Source of the DNA: an uncultured Rhodospirillaceae bacterium
GTDB lineage: Bacteria; Pseudomonadota; Alphaproteobacteria; CAAGCB01; CAG-977
Length of the DNA stretch: 34,362 bases
Direction of reading: 5' to 3'
NCBI GenBank assembly: GCA_900553035.1
Contig: USCC01000009.1
Coordinates: 1-34,362, forward strand
Shown here: piece after piece, positions 7,201-13,786 of the stretch
Layout: each line of letters starts with the position of its first letter
Position numbering within the stretch: position 1 is the first letter of the stretch
Translations under genes and position numbers: made by a program
The notes under the pieces: model-generated
The model's input: only the letters and a program-made list of their open reading frames with translations
Databases searched by the model: none
Told to the model about the DNA's origin: nothing

Positions 7201-8736
7201 TTATTCCGTTTTTTGCACGGCGGGAGACCCCTCCTGTCCAGACGGCGTTTCCGTTTTGGAAGACACCGCCGCTTCAGGCACAGGAGCCTGCGGTGTCACA
7301 ACCTCCGGAGCTTTTCCAACAGCGGCGGAAACCGGCTCTTTCCCTTCCGTTTTTGAAGCCGGATCATCCGGTGCGGTACCCTTCTGCACCGTGACCGCAG
7401 GAACCTTTGAACTTGAAGCCGGCTTATCCGGTGCGGCACCCTTCTGCACCGTGACTACAGGAACCTTTGAAGCCGCCTTTTTTGGGGCTTCCTTTTTCTT
7501 GGCCGGGTCAGAGGCTTTCGAGGCCGTCTTTACCGCCGGAACGGCCTTGGGCGCCGCTTTTTTCGCCGCTTTTTTCTTTTCCGCCGGTTCCGCCTTCTTC
7601 GGCGGTTCCTTTTTATCCTTCGGGGCAGACTTTGGCGGCAGGACGGTCACCTTCAGCGCTTCCTTTTCTTTTTCACGAACCTTTTCCGGCTTTTCCGGCT
7701 CCGCCTTTTTCGCCTCGGGAACCGGCAGGAACGGCAGAAGGGCGTTCACCTTGGCGTTCGGAAGCTGATAAAACCACTTTTCATGGCGCTGTTCCAGACG
7801 TTCCGCTTCACGCCGGGCATCCTTCGACGCGTCGGGAAGCGCCCTGTATGACAGGGCAACAAACGGACGCCCTTCAATCAGGTAAAACCGCAGAGTCGCT
7901 TCAAGCCCGGCGAACGTCTGCACATTCATGGAAAAGAACGGGTCATAGGCGTCCAGATCCGCCGGACGTTCCGCCACATCGCTGAAATCCAGAGACGTCA
8001 GCGCCTCTTCCGCCTCGGCCAGATAATCCGGAGACGTCAGAAAATACGGATCAGACTTATATTCCGTCCGCAACGGCAGCTGAGGAGCCAGCCGCCTGAA
8101 AATAATCTCGCGCTTCTTCGTCCCGTCCAACATTGTCATCGACGCGGTTTCGCGCCGGCTCAGCGGCAGAATCCGTACCGGAAGCCACGAACGCACGTCC
8201 CCGGTCACATCCAGCGCACCGCGCACCAGCCAGGACTGCGCTTCATCCGGGAAGCGGACGAAATACCCCACGCCGTCCCACCGGATGCCCCGCACCGATT
8301 TCCCGACCAGCAACCCCAGAAGCTCGCGCCCCTCACCGTCCAGAAGCGTCACCAGGTATGATTTCGCATTCGGTTTGGAATTATCCTCGACACCGATGTC
8401 CGGATAAAATTCCGGAAGAGCCGTCTTGGGTTCCACTTTTTCCAGCCCGGCAATGCCAATCAGCGTATTGCGGATGCGTTCCCGATCGGCCGGATAGTGA
8501 TCCGCTTCCATCAGCGTCCAGTTATCGGCGGCATCCCTGACAAAAGTTACGGTCTGGCCTTCGTGTTCAACCGACATGACCGCGACGTCGTTGACCCGTT
8601 CCAGAAACCCGGGGAACAATTCCTGCCCCAGGAACCGGCCGCCCGAATAATCCGGCGTCATCACCCACGACAGCACCGCCAGAATCAGGCAGAACACGCA
8701 TATCAGAGACAATTTCACAAACGAACGCGGATGCAT
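7201..8736 (-). CDS. DUF4340 protein of a Gld-type ABC operon, with a repetitive Lys/Ala/Pro tail
   Basis: The 511-residue protein begins with one transmembrane helix (about residues 9-27) that anchors a periplasmic domain. Residues about 45-330 resemble DUF4340: a beta-rich core starting VNDVAVMSVEHEGQTVTFVR, then NWTLMEADHYPADRERIRNTL and RSWLPVRILPLSR. DUF4340 proteins commonly sit next to GldG-type genes and are thought to be part of the same ABC-linked envelope complex; the transported substrate is unknown. From about residue 350 the chain becomes a low-complexity Lys/Ala/Pro/Glu tail of roughly 160 residues that includes two copies of a 20-residue repeat. Such a tail could span the periplasm or contact peptidoglycan, but this is inference. 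It is the last gene of a four-gene operon, 3 bp after the GldG-like gene. Confidence 0.8.
   Translation of the reverse strand: MHPRSFVKLSLICVFCLILAVLSWVMTPDYSGGRFLGQELFPGFLERVNDVAVMSVEHEGQTVTFVRDAADNWTLMEADHYPADRERIRNTLIGIAGLEKVEPKTALPEFYPDIGVEDNSKPNAKSYLVTLLDGEGRELLGLLVGKSVRGIRWDGVGYFVRFPDEAQSWLVRGALDVTGDVRSWLPVRILPLSRRETASMTMLDGTKKREIIFRRLAPQLPLRTEYKSDPYFLTSPDYLAEAEEALTSLDFSDVAERPADLDAYDPFFSMNVQTFAGLEATLRFYLIEGRPFVALSYRALPDASKDARREAERLEQRHEKWFYQLPNAKVNALLPFLPVPEAKKAEPEKPEKVREKEKEALKVTVLPPKSAPKDKKEPPKKAEPAEKKKAAKKAAPKAVPAVKTASKASDPAKKKEAPKKAASKVPVVTVQKGAAPDKPASSSKVPAVTVQKGTAPDDPASKTEGKEPVSAAVGKAPEVVTPQAPVPEAAVSSKTETPSGQEGSPAVQKTE
7358..7477 (-). repeat. Two tandem 60-bp repeats encoding a 20-residue unit
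   Basis: Two adjacent 60-bp copies encode the related units SKVPVVTVQKGAAPDKPAS and SKVPAVTVQKGTAPDDPAS in the tail of the DUF4340 protein. The DNA copies differ at only a few positions, so the duplication looks recent and may vary in number between strains. Confidence 0.8.
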
Positions 8737-8739
8737 GCC

Positions 8740-10635
8740 TTACCCTTTCCTCATATGGGCCGCGCGCCGGTTCCGCCGGCGCAGAGCAATAAAGAAAGCG
8801 ACGACGAGCAAAAGCCCCGGAACGAAAACAATATTCAAAAGCATCAGGAAAGACTGAAGGGCGACAATATCGCGGCTTAAAACAGTCTGAACCGAACGCA
8901 GGCGGGAACGCAGGCTCAGAATACGGCTCTGCAGTTCCTGGATTTCCGTCATGTCTTCGCGAGCCAGAAGGGCGCCGTCCTCATGTGAGGACTTCGCCGT
9001 CAGCGCCTGCAACCTTTCCTGCGTTTTTTCCAGTTCGCTGACCAAAGCGGTTTCCTGTGCGCGGTAACGCTGAGCCGCTTTGAGCGACAGATCCTCCAGA
9101 ACCGAGAACGGCCGCCGCCATTCCGCCTTGGAACGCAGATCAATCAGCGCCGCAGAACCGCTCAGGTTATCCAGAGCATTGACGATCAGGTCGCCGTTCC
9201 CCGCGAACGGATAAAACTGTTCAACCCCCAGAAGCTTTGTCCGGCGCGTCCAGAAGCGGTCGGCCAGGAAATCGCTGTCGCCGATCAGGATGATATTAAC
9301 CGGCCGCACGGCCTTCTCCAAATGGGCTTCGGGACGCTGCTTCAGGAAATTCCGCTTCGGGGCTTTTTCAAAGGCGCTGTCCGGCGTCCCTTTGAGGCGA
9401 AGCCCCAAAACATAGGATTTTCCGCTCCCCTTGAAGGAACGGAGCAGGCTGACCGGTTCGGGATAAAGCGCCTCGCGAACCCCCACCAGAGCGGCATCCC
9501 CCGAAGACAACAGAAGGGGCGTCACCGTCAAGCCCGGCACGGCCTTTTTTACCGTAAAATGCCCGGCCGATGCCAGATTGACGCTTCCAAGTGCATTCGT
9601 CACGGGGTCTTCGGGGCTCATGTCGTGTTCGCCCAGCTGTATCCACGGCGGGAATTTCAGCTGAGAGGTCCGGCCGTCCTCGGTATGGGTAATCGTCCGC
9701 GCCAGTGCCATGTCGCCGACAACCTTGTCCGTCTCAAACGCAATGCCCCATGTGTCCAGCAGTTTTTTCAAGTCAGGCGCCATTTTGACCGAAGCCTCGC
9801 CCATTGCCTTTTCGGTTTCGGATGCCGGATCAATCAGAATCAACAGGCTCCCGCCGCGCATCAGGTACTGGTCAATGGCGTACAGGGTTTCGTCCATGAA
9901 ACGTTTCGGATTGACCAGCATCAGAACGTCAACATCGGGCGGAATATCAAGCGTCTGACGGGAAATGAAGCGGACATTGAAAATATCGCGGATCTGTTCC
10001 ATCACGGCCCAGCGGGGCAGGTATTCGGGATAAATCAGATTCGGCGCGCCGCGGCCGTCAATCGGAAGCGTGCTGATGATACCGACCGTCGGCCTTTTGG
10101 AACGGCTCAGGTCTGTAATGTATTTCGTGATGTCGTATTCCAGAAACCGTTCGCGCGACGGATCCAGAAGAGGCATGACCCGGCGGCGGTCGGACGAATT
10201 GGAAACAGTCAGCCCCATGTAAACGTATTCGGACGAATTTCCGACCGGCACACCTTTCAGGCCGTATGCCAGCGCTTCGTCCTCATCTTTTGAAAACGGA
10301 ACGGGATCTATAATTTCAAGCCGGATTTTGCCGTCCGAAGCGGCGACATACTGTTCCAGAAGCTCAAAAACGCGCAGGGCATACGTTGCATGCACCTGTG
10401 ATACCTTGGCCAGTTTTTCCGACAGATAAAAACGGATCGTCAGAGGTTCTTTTATTTTCCGCACCGCCTGTTCCGACCCTTCGGACAGGGTGTACAGATG
10501 TGCTTCGGTCAGATCCGCCCGGTAGTTTTTCAGGGCGAACGTCGCGATAATATTGACGCACAGGAACAGAATCACCGCCAGAACCAATCCGGCCATCCCC
10601 AGTCTGCTGCGATCCATTTCCGTTATTCTTTTCAT
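8740..10635 (-). CDS. GldG-like auxiliary subunit of an ABC-2-type transporter
   Basis: The 631-residue protein has an N-terminal transmembrane helix (about residues 13-35, GMAGLVLAVILFLCVNIIATF) followed by the conserved opening of the Gldg/ABC_transp_aux family (YTLSEGSEQAVRKIKEPLTIRFYLS). A large periplasmic domain resembling GATase/IFT52-type folds contains VDVLMLVNPKRFMDETLYAIDQYL and GGSLLILIDP around residues 230-270. A coiled-coil-like segment at about 505-590 (ALVSELEKTQERLQALTAK) precedes a C-terminal helix at about 595-615 and a basic cytoplasmic end. In Bacteroidetes, GldA/F/G support gliding, but homologous operons occur in many non-gliding bacteria. Here I infer an envelope export or remodelling complex of unknown substrate. 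It starts 2 bp after the permease stop codon. Confidence 0.85.
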   Translation of the reverse strand: MKRITEMDRSRLGMAGLVLAVILFLCVNIIATFALKNYRADLTEAHLYTLSEGSEQAVRKIKEPLTIRFYLSEKLAKVSQVHATYALRVFELLEQYVAASDGKIRLEIIDPVPFSKDEDEALAYGLKGVPVGNSSEYVYMGLTVSNSSDRRRVMPLLDPSRERFLEYDITKYITDLSRSKRPTVGIISTLPIDGRGAPNLIYPEYLPRWAVMEQIRDIFNVRFISRQTLDIPPDVDVLMLVNPKRFMDETLYAIDQYLMRGGSLLILIDPASETEKAMGEASVKMAPDLKKLLDTWGIAFETDKVVGDMALARTITHTEDGRTSQLKFPPWIQLGEHDMSPEDPVTNALGSVNLASAGHFTVKKAVPGLTVTPLLLSSGDAALVGVREALYPEPVSLLRSFKGSGKSYVLGLRLKGTPDSAFEKAPKRNFLKQRPEAHLEKAVRPVNIILIGDSDFLADRFWTRRTKLLGVEQFYPFAGNGDLIVNALDNLSGSAALIDLRSKAEWRRPFSVLEDLSLKAAQRYRAQETALVSELEKTQERLQALTAKSSHEDGALLAREDMTEIQELQSRILSLRSRLRSVQTVLSRDIVALQSFLMLLNIVFVPGLLLVVAFFIALRRRNRRAAHMRKG

Positions 10636-10637
10636 TG

Positions 10638-11372
10638 TCAGCCTGCCTTTTTGCGGTCAAGAACAATAACGGTTGCAAACAGGAACAACCCGATGAACGA
10701 CAGGAAAAACACAACGTCGCGGACATCAAGCACACCCCGCGTAATCGACAGGAAGTGCATCAGGAATCCAAACGAACGCAGCAGCCGCAGAATCTTTTCC
10801 GCCGCCATCCCCGAAAAGCCGTTGACCAGGAAATCCGACCCCAGAAATGTCAGAAGGATGCAGGCCATCACGGTCAGGACAAACGCCACGATCTGGCTTT
10901 TCGTACACGCCGACAGGCAGGATCCGACAGACAGGAACGTCCCCGCAATCAGAAAGCTGGCCAGATAGCTCATCAGAATGACGCCGTTGTCCGGGGATCC
11001 CAGAAAATTGACCGTCCACCACATTGGAAACGTCAGAACCAGCGCGATACCGACAAAGCCCCACGCCGCCAGAAATTTGCCCAGCACCAGCGCCGTCGTC
11101 GATACCGGCAGGGTCATCAACAGTTCAATGGTCCCGCTCCGGCGTTCTTCGGCCCACATCCGCATGGACACAGCCGGAATCAGGAAAACATACAGCCACG
11201 GATGGAACAGGAAGAAGGATTGCAGGTCGGCCTGGTTCCGGGCGAAGAAATCCCCGGCGAAAAATGTCAGAATGCCGGACAGCGCCACAAAGATAATCAG
11301 GAAAATCCAAGCCACCGGCGTGGTAAAATAGCCGGTCAGTTCGCGTTTTGCCAAAACGAATACGGATCTCAT
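10638..11372 (-). CDS. ABC-2-type permease (GldF-like)
   Basis: The 244-residue integral membrane protein has six predicted helices. The first is about residues 20-40 (PVAWIFLIIFVALSGILTFF) and the last ends with FLSFIGLFLFATVIVL. The ABC-2 signature region MRMWAEERRSGTIELLMTLPVS at about 70-92 is clear and marks it as an exporter-type permease working with the ATPase encoded just upstream. It overlaps that ATPase gene by an ATGA (start at 11372, ATPase stop at 11369) and lies 2 bp before the GldG-like gene, so translation is likely coupled. Substrate unknown. Confidence 0.9.
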   Translation of the reverse strand: MRSVFVLAKRELTGYFTTPVAWIFLIIFVALSGILTFFAGDFFARNQADLQSFFLFHPWLYVFLIPAVSMRMWAEERRSGTIELLMTLPVSTTALVLGKFLAAWGFVGIALVLTFPMWWTVNFLGSPDNGVILMSYLASFLIAGTFLSVGSCLSACTKSQIVAFVLTVMACILLTFLGSDFLVNGFSGMAAEKILRLLRSFGFLMHFLSITRGVLDVRDVVFFLSFIGLFLFATVIVLDRKKAG

Positions 11373-12328
11373 CTGTTTCTGCCCGCCGTTTCCTTTTCGG
11401 GCGACGTGAAAGCGTAAAAAACCTCTTCCAGCCGTCCTTTTTCCACACTGAAGTCAATGATTTTGATGTCCTGCCGCCGCAAAGCCTCGACCACATCCGC
11501 CGCAACGGATTCCGAAGAATTCGGACGCAGGGCAAACAGATGGCCGTCCGCTCCGTCCGGACGGTCTTCGGCAAGGGCCAGTTGCTTCATCTCGGAAAAG
11601 AGCGTTGCGGTTTTTTCCTGCTGAAACGACGGCACGACAACGTAGATGGTCTGATGCGCCGAAGACAATGACAGAAGCGCCCGCGGGGTATCGTCCAGGA
11701 CGATTTTCCCCTTGTCAATGATGACCGCCCGGGAGCACAGCGCCTCAACTTCTTCCAGAACATGGGTCGAAATGACGATTGCCTTGCTTTCCTTGATGCG
11801 ATGAATCAGGGCGCGTATTTCTCTTTTCTGGTTCGGGTCAAGCCCTTCGGTCGGCTCGTCCAGAATCAGCACGTCAGGATCATGAATCAGAGCCTGCGCC
11901 AGACCGACGCGGCGTTTATATCCTTTGGAAAGCGTATCGATCGGCTGATAAAGGACATCACCCAGCGAAATGGCGTCGATCATGCGCTCAACGGCCTTTT
12001 CCTTATGTGAGGCTTCCAATCCCCGCGCTTCGGCAATGAAATTCAGAAAAGTCAGGGGCGTCATGTCGCCGTACGACGGAGCCCCTTCCGGCATGTATCC
12101 GATCCGGTGCTTGACGTCGATCGGATTTTCCGCCGCGTCAAAACCGCAGACGGAAATACGCCCGGAGGTCGGGGTCAGAAACCCGGAAATCATCCGCATC
12201 GTCGTCGTCTTTCCAGCGCCGTTCGGCCCCAGGAATCCCAGAACCTGTCCTTTCGGCACGGACAGGGACAAATCGTCCACCGCAACGAAGGAACCGAATT
12301 TCCGAGTGACATGTTCCAGGTTAATCAT
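11369..12328 (-). CDS. ABC transporter ATPase (GldA-like)
   Basis: The 319-residue cytoplasmic ATPase powers the permease/GldG complex. It shows Walker A GPNGAGKTT (about residues 34-42), a Q-loop region at GYMPEGAPSYGDMT, the ABC signature LSKGYKRR (133-140), Walker B VLILDEP (153-159) and the switch His in ISTHVLEEVEAL. The signature LSKGY, rather than LSGGQ, is typical of the CcmA/GldA drug-and-polymer export class. A C-terminal domain of about 90 residues follows. It is the first gene of the four-gene operon. A weak promoter is possible at 12364-12390 (TATAAC, TTGAGT, only 15 bp apart). Confidence 0.93.
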   Translation of the reverse strand: MINLEHVTRKFGSFVAVDDLSLSVPKGQVLGFLGPNGAGKTTTMRMISGFLTPTSGRISVCGFDAAENPIDVKHRIGYMPEGAPSYGDMTPLTFLNFIAEARGLEASHKEKAVERMIDAISLGDVLYQPIDTLSKGYKRRVGLAQALIHDPDVLILDEPTEGLDPNQKREIRALIHRIKESKAIVISTHVLEEVEALCSRAVIIDKGKIVLDDTPRALLSLSSAHQTIYVVVPSFQQEKTATLFSEMKQLALAEDRPDGADGHLFALRPNSSESVAADVVEALRRQDIKIIDFSVEKGRLEEVFYAFTSPEKETAGRNR

Positions 12329-12555
12329 CCGCCGGCCTTTACAGATTGCACACAGGTAGACAGGTTATAGCCGCTTGGTTAAAAACTCAAGTTTTTCTTG
12401 AAAAGCCACCCCGGATGAAAACGGGCCGATAGATCGGAATTTTTCATGACCGGATCTGTGCCGCGCAACGCATATAAAATGAACAAAACGAGCATACTTG
12501 ACAAAATCAATTTTTTTGTCAAATTATCTGATATTGTCATTTAAAAAAGAGGTGC
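12329..12555. promoter_or_regulatory. Divergent control region with a TTGACAA/TTGTCAA inverted repeat
   Basis: This gap serves the Gld operon (minus) and the unknown gene at 12556 (plus). For the plus strand, TTGACA (12498-12503) and AATTAT (12522-12527), 18 bp apart, form a candidate promoter. A perfect 7-bp inverted repeat, TTGACAA (12498-12504) and TTGTCAA (12516-12522), overlaps it, and a third related TTGTCAT lies at 12535-12540. The overlap looks like an operator, but the regulator is unknown. The gap is visibly more AT-rich than its surroundings. Confidence 0.45.
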
Positions 12556-13374
12556 ATGACGGCTCTGTCCTTTCAGAAAGAAACGTCCCCCAAAAATGAA
12601 GAACAGCGTCTGCGGGCCTTTGAGCTGGTTGATGCTTATCTGACGAATCTGGCCCCCGCCATGTATGCCCGCAATATGGGGTCATGCCCCGGAATGACGT
12701 CCATGACCTGCGGCGGCGGAAACATCCGCTATACGCCCAATCATCCCTCGGAAGCCGGGGAAAAGCTGTATCACAGGGAGCGGGAAAAATTCAATGAAAT
12801 GGCCGCTAATCCCTATACCGACGAAGCCATCAAAGACCGCGCCTCATTCCTGCGCGGCGAAGCGAAGTCATACGGATGGCGGACAAAGCTGAGTTACGTT
12901 CCGGGGAACAGCGAAAAAAAGGAATACCTGAAGAAATTCGGTCTTCAGATGGCGCTTTTCGCCGGCGCGGCGGCGGCTGAGGGAACGTATGCAGCCACGC
13001 AGGGAATCTTTGATGCCGCCGGATGGAACAACGCCGTCATCGGCGCGGCCTCTGTTGTGGGCACCTTTAACGGTACGGCCGCAGCCGTAACTCTGGCCGG
13101 GCTTCCGCGCAGCCATAATGAACAGATTGATTTCGAGGAATACCGCGACATCAAACGTTCTCTTCTTTCCCTGAAAGCCTTAAAAGCACAGTTCCGATCC
13201 GTTGAAAGAATGACCTCCTATTACCTGCATAACTATGCAAAAGCGGAAGAGGAAGCCTTTAAACAAAATGACCGGGAAAATACAGAGGCCGGATATTTAA
13301 GGGCAGATCCCGGAAATCCGTCTCATACAGCCGTCCTTTTAAAAAAGCTGTCCGGAAAAAATAAAGGCAAGTAA
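12556..13374 (+). CDS. Unknown protein with a glycine/alanine-rich hydrophobic hairpin
   Basis: The 272-residue protein has no signal peptide. Residues 1-125 are hydrophilic and contain a Cys/Gly-rich patch at about 41-55 (MGSCPGMTSMTCGGG) followed by IRYTPNHPSEAGEKLY. Two hydrophobic, small-residue helices at about 128-152 and 159-183 are separated by a short polar turn (DAAGWNN), giving a membrane-hairpin look. The C-terminal 85 residues are charged and helical. I recognise no family. A hairpin of this type occurs in membrane-inserting or holin-like proteins, but that is only a structural resemblance. The start codon follows an AAAAGAGGTG ribosome site. The gene has its own promoter and terminator, so it is probably monocistronic. 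It faces the large metallopeptidase-like gene, which is also lineage-specific in appearance. Confidence 0.75.
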   Translation: MTALSFQKETSPKNEEQRLRAFELVDAYLTNLAPAMYARNMGSCPGMTSMTCGGGNIRYTPNHPSEAGEKLYHREREKFNEMAANPYTDEAIKDRASFLRGEAKSYGWRTKLSYVPGNSEKKEYLKKFGLQMALFAGAAAAEGTYAATQGIFDAAGWNNAVIGAASVVGTFNGTAAAVTLAGLPRSHNEQIDFEEYRDIKRSLLSLKALKAQFRSVERMTSYYLHNYAKAEEEAFKQNDRENTEAGYLRADPGNPSHTAVLLKKLSGKNKGK

Positions 13375-13402
13375 GCGTTTTCAACACATCTTTTGAAAAA
13401 TC

Positions 13403-13423
13403 CGGCCCTGAGGCCGTTTTTTT
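13403..13423 (+). terminator. Rho-independent terminator of the hairpin-protein gene
   Basis: CGGCC (13403-13407), loop CTGA, GGCCG (13412-13416), then seven T residues, 29 bp after the stop codon at 13374. Confidence 0.85.
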
Positions 13424-13758
13424 CGTCTCCGCATCAAACCTGCAGAGAGTTTATCATCGTAAAAAACTCTGTTCTTCCGGGCCGTTTCCTCAAAAGCCGC
13501 CTTCGGATCGTCCCGCCCCCGCCAAACTTCGGCCGCCGGATGCTTTTCCGGTCGGTGTCCGCCGCAATCCGGCATGCGGCTCTGCAGAGGCATGTCCGCA
13601 ACAGGTTCTTTCCGGAGCCCCCCGCATCGCGGTATTTTTTACAAGGCCGGAAAAGAGTATCCGCGGTTCCGCGTCATGCCGGTTTTCATAAAAGCCCGGC
13701 GCGTCCGTCCGCCTGTTCTTCGTTCCTGAAAAACCGTTTTTTTCAGGAACAAAAAAAA
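13424..13758. other. Gene-free stretch between two convergent genes
   Basis: Together with the flanking terminators this makes about 410 bp without a convincing gene. An imperfect hairpin lies around 13442-13470 (AGAGTTT / AAACTCT). A perfect 12-bp-stem hairpin lies at 13722-13750. Short frames on both strands cross these hairpins and terminators and have unnatural compositions. The rest is GC-rich without recognisable motifs; I compared it by eye with RNase P RNA core sequence and saw no match. It may be decayed coding sequence or hold a small RNA. Confidence 0.4.
13722..13750. repeat. Perfect 12-bp inverted repeat (hairpin)
   Basis: GTTCCTGAAAAA (13722-13733) pairs exactly with TTTTTCAGGAAC (13739-13750) around a 5-base loop. 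It lies only 8 bp from the next terminator hairpin. It could be a second terminator element or a footprint of a mobile element. Confidence 0.75.
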
Positions 13759-13780
13759 GAGCCTCAGAGAGGCTCTTTTT
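13755..13780. terminator. Bidirectional terminator after the metallopeptidase-like gene
   Basis: A GAGCCTC/GAGGCTC stem (13759-13765 and 13769-13775) with loop AGA is flanked by A residues on the left and T residues on the right, so it can end transcription from either strand. It lies 7 bp beyond the stop codon of the minus-strand gene that ends at 13787. Confidence 0.85.
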
Positions 13781-13786
13781 CAAAAC

